Origin: Zelopaecilomyces penicillatus | Taxonomy: Eukaryota; Ascomycota; Sordariomycetes; Hypocreales; Pseudodiploosporaceae | Assembly: GCA_005765155.1 (NCBI GenBank) | Contig: VCCP01000003.1 | Location: 4,774,001 to 4,838,000, forward strand | Reading direction: 5' to 3' | DNA length: 64,000 bases | In this document: positions 1 through 9,794 of the stretch, piece by piece | How the letters are laid out: every line of letters starts with the position of its first letter | Numbering within the stretch: position 1 is the stretch's first letter | Program-made: the position numbers and the translations under genes | Notes under the pieces: model-generated | Database searches by the model: none | The model's input: the letters and a program-made list of their open reading frames with translations, nothing else | Told to the model about the DNA's origin: nothing

Positions 1-595
1 TCATGAGTTGTGCAATCCCCATAGCTGGTATTGTGGTAGAGCACAAGGGCAGGGACATGCTTGGCTTAAGCAAATTGCCGGGGCGTCACGCTGATGATGA
101 TGTTTATGAATATAATGGAGTTGGATTCATTACTAAGACCATATAGGTTTCTCATTCCCCTCGTAAACTTGAAACTATTTACATAAATACATGCGGTTGT
201 TTGCAGTGAGAAATTGTAGAGCACAGGACCGTGAGCGTGTTTCGGAGAGACTTTGAGCCAACGTTGTGACGGCTCCAGCTTGTTTGTCTCCATGTGTGCA
301 GTACTTGGGATTAAATTGGGCGATAAGTACCAAGTGCTGTGACCCACCAGTCAAGTCCCTTCGTCGCATGCTACCACGCCTACCTGTACGTCAAGCAGCC
401 TCGCAGCCTCGCATTGGGCTTTGAACCTCCAACCCAGCCAAGCCTTCAAAATTCGTGAAGCGCAGCTCCAATTGGCGGTCCCGAGCTTGCGCTTACACTT
501 GCTTCCGCCCTCCCTCAACTATTTATCTATTTTCTTCCCCAATATGACCTCTGATTCCGCTTGGTGACACCCGTCCCTCCCTTACGACTAGCATC
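1..595. other. Non-coding left edge and upstream region of arp5
   Basis: No convincing gene. The open frames on the minus strand at 66-369 lack family features and overlap each other. Positions 480-560 are pyrimidine-rich, as expected for the 5' leader and promoter of the arp5 gene starting at 596. Confidence 0.5.
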
Positions 596-3062
596 ATGGC
601 GCCCTCTACGACTGGCGAGCTTGCCTCCAAGGCGCCCCCAGAGAAGATCTATCCACCCGCGAAGATATTCCCCGTCAAAGAGACACGATTTGAGAAATTC
701 ATCGAGCCTCAAGAAGACGGCTTCAAGCGAGCCTCCGAGCACAATGGCGCTGCTATTGTTATTGACAACGGTGAGCTCATCACTCTGCCAGCACCCGGCG
801 TTCCAACGACGTTAGCTAACCAGAGCTCCAGGTTCTTCTACCGTCCGAGCAGGATGGTCTTTCGAGTCGGCGCCCCGTTTGAATATTCCACCCATCATGT
901 CCAAATATCGCGATCGAAAAGTTGGCAAGACCTTTTCTTTTGCAGGCTCCGACTGCTATGCCGACACGACCGCGCGAGGCCATATCCGTAACGCCTTTGA
1001 GGCCGGCACAGGCATTGTCAGCAACTGGGATGTTGTAGAACACGTTCTGGATTACGTCTTTCTGAAAATGGGCTTGAACGAATCGAATGGCGCGATTGAT
1101 ATACCGATTGTCATGACCGAGGCAGTTGCCAACCTACCATATTCAAGGAAATGTCCGTCTGCGGCCATCATACATATATTCCTTATTCAAAACAATGAGC
1201 TAACTTTTTGTGTGCAGCTATGACGGAAATTGTGTTTGAATGCTATGGTGCACCATCGCTGGCATACGGCATCGATTCCTTGTTTTCATACAGGCATAAC
1301 AAGGGAAAGACGGGATTAGTTGTTTCGTCTTCCCACACATCCACCCACATAATTCCAGTCTATAATTCCAAAGCGATGCTTGCCCAAGCAATACGATTGA
1401 ACTGGGGAGGCTATCATAATGCCGAATATCTTCTCAAACTGATGCGCCTCAAGTATCCATCATTCACAGGCAAAGTGAACACGTCTCAGGCAGAACACAT
1501 GGTTAGAGACCACTGCTATGTTTCAAGTGACTACGACAATGAGATCAAAGGCTATCTTGACTGGACTGGACTCGAAGATCGGGACATTGTCATCCAATAC
1601 CCATTCACGGAGGAGGTTATTATCCAAAAAAGCGAAGAGGAACTGGCTCGTATCACAGAACGCAAAAAGGAGAGCGGGCGCCGGCTTCAAGAACAGGCCG
1701 CAAAAATGCGACTGGAAAAGCTTATCAAGAAAGAGCAAGATCTAGAGTACTACAAAAATCTACAGTCCCGACTAGTGGACGAGACCAAGAAAGAAACCAA
1801 GCGCCTTCTTGATAGCCACGAGGTGAAGGACGAAAATCAGCTTGAGAAAATCATTAAGGAGCTGGAAAAGGGGATAAAAAAAGCCCGCACCAAGGACGTC
1901 GGAGGCGACCCAGAGGAAGAGCAAGAACAGCCCAACTTCGATCTACTCGATACACCCGATGATCAGCTGGACGAGGCTCAAATCAAGCAGAAGCGTCTTC
2001 AGCGACTAATGAAATCAAATCATGAGGCGCGAGCTCGCGCCAAGGCCGAAAAAGAGGCTGAAAAGGCTCGTGTTGCGGAGGAGGAGCGCCTAGACCGGGA
2101 GCGCCGCGAAAACGACTTGGATGGTTGGCTCAGTGAGAGACGTCACGCGCTCTCCGAGACTCTGCAAAAGATGAAAGAGCGTGACCGTTTGAAGCAGGAT
2201 CTTGGAAACCGAAAATCCCTGGCCTCACAGATTCGCATGAAGAGTATTGCCAATCTCGCGTCCGACAATCCGACCAAGAAGCGGCGGCGTGGAGGAGATG
2301 ATGATAACTTCGGCGCCAACGATGATGACTGGGGTGTATACCGGCAAATCACAGTGGGGGAGAATAGCGACGAGGAACAAGAAGAAGAGGATCTCGCGAC
2401 AGGCATCAAGACCCTGGAGCAAGATTTGCTTCAGTACGACCCTAATTTCACCTACGAAGATACGCTGGAGGCGCAGTCTGACTGGTCAAAGTCACTCCTC
2501 CATGCATTCAGCCGAGGACCACGGCCGTTTGATCCCGCCTCACAGGCCGAGCTGCACCAGCTGCATCTCAACGTAGAGCGCATCCGTGTTCCAGAGGTCG
2601 TCTTCCGCCCCTCGATTGCCGGCGTCGACCAGGCAGGCATCATCGAGATTGCGAGCGACGTGCTCACCCAGCGACTTGCCGGCCTACCCAACCGCGACAG
2701 CTTCCTGCGTGATATCTTCCTCACGGGAGGCAACACGCTCTTCCGCAACTTTGACGATCGCGTCTACAGCGGGCTCCGTGCTCTGCTGCCTGCTGAGTCG
2801 CCGCTCGTAGTGCGTCGTGCTGAGAATGCTCTGCTGGATGCTTGGAAGGGTGCTGCTGGTTGGGTTGGGTCGCAGGCGTGGAAGGCAGCGACGATTTCGA
2901 GAGAAGAGTATCAAGAAAAGGGCTCGGAGTATATCAAGGTATGTGGCCATTCCTGGGCATCGATGAGTTGAAACATTTGCGATAATGATGGTTCGGCTTT
3001 TGGGTTACTGACAGTCATTTGTTTACCTCTAGGAACACGACATGGGCAACTCATACGCGTAA
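596..3062 (+). CDS. arp5: Actin-related protein 5 (INO80 complex subunit)
   Basis: Nuclear actin-related protein of the INO80 chromatin-remodelling complex; in yeast Arp5 pairs with Ies6 and couples ATP hydrolysis to nucleosome sliding. Inferred exons are 596-770, 832-1152, 1218-2938 and 3033-3062 (748 aa), with introns of 61, 65 and 94 nt. The N-terminus carries the actin phosphate-loop region (AAIVIDNGSSTVRAGW) and residues about 165-290 the fold segment AYGIDSLFSY. Residues about 297-560 form a long Lys/Glu-rich coiled-coil insertion ending in an acidic GGDDDNFGANDDDWG stretch, the Arp5-specific insert between actin subdomains. The C-terminus (VFRPSIAG to EHDMGNSYA) returns to the actin fold. 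The last exon encodes only nine residues plus the stop. The length matches yeast Arp5 (about 755 aa). The second intron has a weaker donor, GTCCGT. Confidence 0.93.
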
Positions 3063-3740
3063 ATGTGTTGGGCTTGGGAGTTTCAAGTTCTTATTTCATC
3101 ACTTTTGTGCACAGGGGAGATTTCACTATGACATGGGTTTGCCAGTTGGACAGATTGGAGAAAGAGACTCTGCTTACACACGGAAGAATTATTCATATCT
3201 TCTACAGCCAGAGAGAGTTAAATGTACCACTACCATGTAGCAGCTCCAACCTCGTAGCCTTGAAAGTCTTCGCATCAGAAAAAAAAACCTGAAAAACTGA
3301 AAGCAAATATCAATCCGCCCCCCATCCCCCAACGATTTCTCCTCGGGCCGTTGTAGAGTAAATGGATTGAAAGGGGAAAACTCTGTAAAAGTCTGTAATA
3401 TCCGCGGCATGCTCAACACCAGCCCACTTAAGTTGGCACAATCATCTCTGCCAAAAGAAAAAAAGAAACCTACAGCCATGTATGTTGGAGTTGTCAAATC
3501 TTCAGCAGCAGAAGACAGTCTAGTTATAGAGAGTGGCAACTGGCAAAAGTCATATTGAAACCAACATTAGCCCACAACGCAGAAAGGTTCTAGATTCTTG
3601 CTGTTGAAGCCATTGCGGAATTTAAAAAGAAAAATTGGATTCCAAACGCCCGCAGTCAATCAAATTATCGTGTCATCGCAACTTCGCCTCAACGCCTAAA
3701 AGTACTCATAAGACCGGAACAATCAGTCGCCGCCAGGCCC
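3063..3740. other. Intergenic, convergent 3' ends of arp5 and kapC
   Basis: No supported gene. It holds the 3' flanks of two convergent genes, with A-rich stretches at 3280-3300 and 3455-3475. Confidence 0.6.
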
Positions 3741-5165
3741 CTAGGCTGGGGCAGGCCCTTCCTCGGAGTGCAAATGCCTGTTGATTTCCTCTGCTGTCCG
3801 GGTATCTTCTTCGCTGCGCATTTCTTGCTTAAAAGGAGCGCTAGCATACGGCTGCTGCCTTTCGGCCATTTGATCGTGGGCTGCCAAGCCAGCAACAGCT
3901 TGCGCGACAGCCTCAAGAGGAGTACCAACTCCAGGATTCGTTGGCGCCTGTTCAGGGGTAGCTGCTGTAGGAGCTGGGGCGGCAGGTGGCTGTGAGAGGT
4001 TGATATTGGGTGGAGGAGGTGGGACGTCAATCTGGGACTGCATAAGTCTAGACTGCAAATGAAGTACATATTCACGGAGAGCATAGTTCTCGGATTGCAT
4101 AGACTTGTAGGAATGATCCAAGTCAGCTAATTCGCGCACTTGTTGCTCTAACTTCTTGATGTAGCCCTCTTTGCGCTGACGAAATGCTCTCTGTGCTAGT
4201 GGTTAGCATACGAACTATATAAGACGAACCCTCAACATCGATGCTGAGCCATCTAGCCCACAAGAGGCACAGATGCTCAATAGGAATATTGTAGAGTTTG
4301 AACAACTGTACTGACCTGAGCTGCCCTATTCTGTGCGGCGCGCTTTGATTGCGAAAGCTCGCGCTTCGCCTTCCGTCCATCAAGAAGATCATCCACTTGT
4401 GAAGAGATTGAAGGCGGTGCAGGAGCCAATGGTGCAACTGATGGTCCTGCTGGCGCAATTGGCCCTGGACTGTGTCCAGCGGGAGGCGCCATGGGCATCA
4501 TAGTTGGAGTTGGCGCGTGACCGGATGCGCCACGGAGGTCGGGATGAATGTGAGCTTCGGGCTCCAGCTTGCCTGGGGCGGGGCGAGGAACGTCCTGTGT
4601 CGAAGAAGCCAGGGCGTCGTATCCATTCGGGAGGCGCGATGAAGCGCTCCTTGGGTCGCGGGCAGTGGAAGCTGCCGGTCCAGATGAGGATTCGGGGTCG
4701 TGATTCTGAAGTAGTTCAAGCTGTGCGCGCAATTGCTGCTCTGTTCAGGTGCAAGTCGATGTCAGCGCGTACTAATGCCGGGGTAAAGCAATCGAAAGCC
4801 CTCTCCTCGCATTCGCTCAAATATGCAACGGGGGATGAGTTGATTCGGGGGCAAAGTCTTTTGCAAGACACCTAACCACGGAGGTCTGCCGGAGGCCGGC
4901 TATGTCGATATCGAGGCGATTACGGGGTGATCGGCCTCGGTATCGCGCCGCGCCAGCCGGCGAATGTCGCGATTTGATGCCAGAAGGACAATGGCCGAGA
5001 TGCGGGCAAAAGCGATTGATCAAACGAAAGAGGGGTGCGCCGCGACAGACCAGGAAGGGAAAAAGGAAGAGATACTGCACAGAATGAGAGTCTAAACTGA
5101 CCTTGAGTGCTTGCGCCGTTGGCGGAGGAGCTCTGCTGCATTGCTTGCGGATTCTGACTCAGCAT
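3741..5165 (-). CDS. kapC: KapC-type bZIP transcription factor
   Basis: Nuclear bZIP DNA-binding protein of the fungal AP-1/Yap-related group. Inferred exons, in transcript order, are 5102-5165, 4316-4740 and 3741-4190 (312 aa), separated by introns of 361 and 125 nt, both long for this window. The basic region KRAAQNRAAQ is split by intron 2 and continues RAFRQRKEGYIKKLEQQV; the leucine zipper follows (residues about 145-190, with SENYALREYVLHLQSRLM). The YIKKLE/ALREY/LQSRL pattern and the following Pro-rich NINLSQP segment match KapC of Aspergillus and Neurospora. The N-terminus starts with a Gln/Ser-rich segment and a QQLRAQLELLQ helix, and residues 50-120 are Pro/Ala-rich. No cysteine-rich domains are seen, so it is not Yap1/Pap1 itself. 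A palindromic TTACGTAA lies in the upstream intergenic region at 6083-6090. Confidence 0.88.
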
Positions 5166-6082
5166 CGACGAAGCCGAGTTGGCGAGTGATTTGGATGACT
5201 ACTCAACAGCAGACGGAGGGGAAGGCGCAGGGCGCTGACGTGAAGGCAAGAGTGGTGCAAAAGTCTGGATGCGACGGGATTATGTAACACATGGGCGTGA
5301 TGAGCTTATAGGAAAAAATGGCGTGGCTGGTGGGTGGGATAATTATTATGGGCTGGCTGAATCCGGCCCGGCAACCAACTGCGCAAGTCCAAGTCCAACA
5401 CCCTCTTCTAGGCTTCCGTAGGTGCCACAAGGTTTGCCTTCGGCTTTTATTACTTGTCCTGCACGCGTCGACAGTGTGTAGACCCGACCAATCTGCAAAG
5501 ACGCGCAGAAGTCCACAGCACACCTTTTCCGAGGGGCCGGAGAATTATGGGTGTCTGTCTGACTTTGAAGTTGGTGACCGATGGATTCCGTGATGGATCC
5601 ACAGGCTGACAAAGATATTTAGTTCCGAGCCTTTCACAGTGAACGGCGCCGCTGAAATGCAAGAAACCAGTCCCTGGTGAGGGGTTGCTACAATGGGTGT
5701 GGTTTGCGCTAGGATCCGGGCGATACGGGTTGCCTCTCCTCAGGGCCAGCTTTTCGGGGCAAAGACAAATTCCAGTGCTTGTGGAGCCATCCAGGATGCG
5801 AATAGGGTTTGTCAGCAAGCGAAAACTTGACCAAATGAATGTTCGCTAGTCGCAGAGAGAGCCAAACAAGTTGGTGAGGCACCAGGCCGGAACAACTCTC
5901 GTGCCGACCGCTACCCCACTTTGCGTACTTCCCTTGCGGAAGTTGTAGTGCCCAGATGGGGAAAGTGATTCGTCATCCTGCCTCGCACGCCTTCAATCTC
6001 GCTTATCTCTCGCGTGCGCCACTTGACCCTAACTGTGTTGGGCGTGGACTGCAATCAGACGATGGACTTAGGCAAAAGAAAC

Positions 6083-6090
6083 TTACGTAA
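6083..6090. promoter_or_regulatory. Candidate Yap/AP-1 site TTACGTAA
   Basis: A perfect 8-bp palindrome TTACGTAA, the classic binding sequence of Yap/Pap1-type bZIP factors. It lies about 610 bp upstream of the hydrolase start and about 920 bp upstream of the kapC start. Binding is inferred only from the motif. Confidence 0.4.
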
Positions 6091-6100
6091 ACGGAGAACT

Positions 6101-6126
6101 GCCCGTCACTGCCCGTTGCTGCCCGT
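6101..6126. repeat. Three GCCCGT hexamers at exact 10-bp spacing
   Basis: GCCCGT occurs at 6101, 6111 and 6121 within decamers of the form GCCCGTNNCT or GCCCGTAAGC. The spacing of one helical turn next to the TTACGTAA palindrome suggests a factor array, but no known fungal motif is claimed. Confidence 0.4.
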
Positions 6127-6573
6127 AAGCCACCAAGGCAACACAGGGATACAGATTCGACTGCCGCCTACAATACTTATCATGTCGTCTTCCACAATGA
6201 GTTACCGACGACGACGACTATTGTCAAGTCTAGATGTCTGAGAAATATCAAATGGAGCTAAGAATTCGGCGAAGAGCAGCTATTTCACTAGTGAATTCAC
6301 TTTTGCACTATAGATTTGGAGCTAAGTCGGCTTTCGCAGCTTCTCGGATGCCGCGTCGGTTCAACACCTAGAAAGGCCTGCGAATCTAATTTCTCTCCAG
6401 TGGATGAGGAACGCGTATAGTTTACGTTCGGTGTGCAAAATTTCGGCTAACACAGAGCTACTGAGGGCACACGGACATTCCAAGTAGTATCGGTGGCTGT
6501 TGATTCTAAGTGCGGAGTTGCTGAAGACTACTCGATATGGCAGGTGTCTATATCAACAGCATTGAATGATTGC

Positions 6574-6583
6574 TATATAAAAG
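6574..6583 (+). promoter_or_regulatory. TATA box of the secreted hydrolase gene
   Basis: TATATAAAAG lies 120 bp upstream of the hydrolase ATG at 6703, a usual distance for fungal genes with a short leader. Confidence 0.5.
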
Positions 6584-6702
6584 AGTTCCTTGTGTATGAG
6601 ATATCTTAAACAACTTGCTTGATTATCTTTATAGTGTGTTCTGACAGCCCCAATACTTTTATTATTTATAAAAAAAAAGCCACTGAAGTACCCACGTTAG
6701 CC

Positions 6703-8489
6703 ATGGTTAAAGTACAGACAGCCTTGAGTGTTGTTGCGGGGCTCACAGTTCTGCAACCCGTTGCTAACGGAGCGACAACTGGACATGGCCAAAAGTCCTT
6801 CGGAAATAGGCCAGCTGAGAAGAAGGATTCAGAGAAGAAGAGTCCATTCACGGCAGACTTCAATGCCCGAGCGACGGACATCTTGGGCCAGTGGCATGTT
6901 CCTGGTGTGTCTGTTGCTGTAGTTGACGGCAACGACATCTTTGCCAAGGTATTTCCAATCATTGGTTTGTTTATTCTAGGGTTGAAGCCATTTGAAAAGC
7001 TGACAGTTGTAGGGGTTTGGACTTGCGACTCTTCCTGATACGCAAGCAACGGCAGAAACACTTTACTACGTAGGATCAACAACAAAGGCACATACGGCTG
7101 CCGTTCTTGCGCAGCTCATTGACTCAAAAGCACTGCCCGGACTATCCCGTGGCTGGACGACTCCAATCTCTTCGTTGATTCGTGACGATTTTGTTTTGCA
7201 AGATCAATGGGCCACGGCTCACATCACTCTTGATGATGCTGTCAGCCATCGGACGGGCATGGCCACCCACGATAACGCATGGCATCGCGAGATCAACGGT
7301 ACGCAGACCACTATCAAGGATGTAGTTCGCAACATCCGAAACTTGCCCCCTAGTGCGGAGCCCCGAGTCGAGTGGCGGTATTGCAATTCTATGTACGTCA
7401 CGCTGTCGCATGTTGTGGAAACCCTAACAGGACGACGGCTTGAAGATGTCATGAGGGATTATATCTGGAATCCTCTTGGCATGAACTCGACCTACATGAA
7501 CGTGAAGGACGCAAAGGCCTCGCAGAATCACCTTGCCTCAAGCTATGTATGGCGGGAAAAGGAGAAAAAATACGATGTGATGCCCTTCTTGGGAGTTGAG
7601 GAAATCAGCGGCGCTGGAGGGGTCATTTCCAATGTGCTCGACTACGCTCAGTGGGTTAAGTGTCTTATCCACGAGACAAAACCCTTTTCAAAGGCTGTCC
7701 ACAAGGATATCAGGACACCTAGGTTCCTACAAAATGCTCAGCTAGGTGTCGGCACTGAACTAAGCCTATACGGCCTGGCCTGGTTCCGCACCCTCATCCA
7801 TGGTCAAGTGGTGTACTGGCACTCTGGTTCTACTTTGACATTCGGTGCCTTGGTTTATTGGCTCCCAGATCTCAAATTCGGGATTGTTGCGCTCGCTAAT
7901 GGGGCCGGGACATCGGGTCCAGTAAATCTTATCCTTGTGAGAAGACTTCTCGAGGACAAGCTGCGTGTTCCGCTTCAAGATCGACTGGACATAAACAAAC
8001 AGTGAGTTTTTTTTTTTTTTACCTGAAGTTTCTCCGAGTTCTATTGCTGACCTAGAGACGTACAGACAAAAAGAGCGCGCAGCTACGGCGCAACGAAACC
8101 TGCAAAAGGCAGACGATATTCTTTTCCCAAACAGGCCGAAACCAGCGTCTCCGCCTTCCATCAGGGCAGCTCAACTGACTGGCGCGTATTTCAATCAGGG
8201 TTACGGAGCAATAAAGCTATTTGAAGAACCTCTCTCGGCCAATTCCGACAAGACGGTTTTGGTGGCTAACCGCACAGAACTGACATGGGTGCAGCAGTGG
8301 CGGTTACACCATGTGTCCGGGGATTACTGGACCCTTTATAGCACAATGTTTGGTGTTGAATTAAGCACCGCTTATTACGCCGCAGAGTTTAAGATTGGCG
8401 TCGATGGGAAGGTGGCTGGTCTTGAGGTTTCCATGGCGGATCAGTCTGGAGCTCTGAGCGACGGAACGGTGCTTTTCACAAAGGTTTAG
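6703..8489 (+). CDS. Secreted serine beta-lactamase/esterase-like hydrolase (PF00144 family)
   Basis: Serine hydrolase of the beta-lactamase/penicillin-binding-protein/esterase superfamily; fungal members are usually esterases, lactone hydrolases or peptidase-like enzymes of unknown substrate. Inferred exons are 6703-6948, 7013-8001 and 8066-8489 (552 aa), with two 64-nt introns. A signal peptide is visible (MVKVQTALSVVAGLTVLQPV). The catalytic SxxK is S104-T-T-K107 (GSTTKAHTAA), the second motif is Y205-C-N207 (WRYCNSMYV), and an HSGS segment near residue 345 stands in the place of the KTG triad. A C-terminal lipocalin-like domain follows (residues about 445-552, from RAAQLTGAYFNQGYG). The ATG at 6703 was chosen because it opens the signal peptide. 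Substrate is unknown. Confidence 0.88.
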
Positions 8490-9225
8490 TTAGGGAATGC
8501 CAGCATGCCTGACGCAATGGGGCATGACAGCCGACACATTGGACGAACACCCAGCTCTCTGTTGTTGGGTGTTCGGCTCATGGCATCAATGCATCAAAAT
8601 TGCTAGTAGAGGGTTGGATATGGACTCGTGGCACAAAGAGCTGGCATGGGGCTTGCATCAACGGTAATTACCTTACCTGCCAACCCTTGATCGACGTCAG
8701 TGCTACCAGGCTAGGTGGGCACAGGTGTGGGTAATTTTAATTTTAGAAACATAAACAACAACGCCAATGTTTTCCTTTGACTGTTCCACAGACATTTCTT
8801 TCGTTCAATCTTTTTTGCGTTAAACCAAGTCTTGCTTCCGTCATCCGGCTTACTCATCGGCGCAACAGTCATTAGGTAGAAATTTAGCCCAGGCCGTCTG
8901 AGGTGATGTGCACTATCTGTATCTGAGACAATAGGTAGATGCGGACTACCTAGGCGTACATATCTAGACCATCTCTTGCCGTGGTTCGGATCCATAGGGC
9001 AGAAGGTAATACTACACCGTAGTGCGTAGCAAATGGCTAAATACTGACTTCTGGTCTTGTTATTGGATGCACAACGCTGGGCTCGAACACGAGCCAGGAC
9101 ACGTACCATCACATGCCCTGCCAGTGCGTGCTCTGTGCTCAATGTTCAGTGCTCAGGCTCCTGTAAGTTACGAGGCCGTTGCCTGTCCGTTGCCTGTCAA
9201 GTCGCCTGGAAGGGTCTCCAAGCAC

Positions 9226-9245
9226 GCCTGCCTGCCTGCCTGCCT
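9226..9245. repeat. (GCCT)5 microsatellite
   Basis: Five perfect tandem copies of GCCT in non-coding DNA. Confidence 0.8.
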
Positions 9246-9420
9246 ACATTCTCTCTTGGACATCCGTACTCGGTCTCCGTGCTTCCCCGCTTTATTATCC
9301 AGACCACACTTCCAGATTCCGAACCATGGGTTGCTGCATAGGTTGCTTTGCTACCCACCAAAAAGCTTGACTGGCGCTATCTTGCCTAGGTAACTACTAC
9401 CGTGTATCGCGTTCAAGCGC

Positions 9421-9459
9421 TGGTACGGGTGTTGGTACTGGTGCTGGTGCTGGTGCTGA
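9421..9459. repeat. GGTGCT-type imperfect minisatellite
   Basis: Imperfect tandem GGTGCT/GGTACT/GGTGTT units upstream of the kinase gene; likely slippage-prone. Confidence 0.7.
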
Positions 9460-9794
9460 TCCCTCCACCTTTCCAACTGTACCTGAACATTCGCTGGCTT
9501 CCTTGCCGAGTCAGCAACCCTCGCCATAGTCGCACTTGTCCTCTCTTGAACACCAAACAAGGCATTAGAGTTGGGTTCCTGTTATGCGATCCTCCAGCCG
9601 AGCTCTTCTTCTCGGATATTAAGCAAGGTCGCGAGATCCCACGTTCATACAGACCACTGATGCGACTGAGGACTGGAACACCCGAGAGACCCTTGCAGAG
9701 CTCGCGAGTCGACTTCAAGGGTCCCAACTGCATACTTTGTCTGCCTTGAACGAGCAATCGGCAAGGAGAAGGACTACTACGCTAAAGCAAAGCA

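Larger units (their letters stand above)
5166..6702. other. Divergent intergenic region between kapC and the secreted hydrolase
   Basis: No supported gene in about 1.5 kb. It contains a TTACGTAA palindrome (6083-6090), three GCCCGT hexamers at 10-bp spacing (6101-6126) and a TATA box for the rightward gene. The remaining open frames are short and without family features. Confidence 0.55.
8490..9794. other. Gene-poor interval with tetranucleotide and hexanucleotide repeats
   Basis: No supported gene. The open frames of 94-143 codons here are low in family character. It contains (GCCT)5 at 9226-9245 and a GGTGCT-type repeat at 9421-9459, which produces the artefactual VLVLVLVLV open frame on the plus strand. 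Confidence 0.5.

Noticed and set aside
8711..9142. 143-codon minus-strand frame
   Set aside because: No recognisable family and no supporting splice or promoter features.
9402..9749. Possible leucine/valine-rich peptide
   Set aside because: It is created by the GGTGCT repeat and has no start context or homology pattern.
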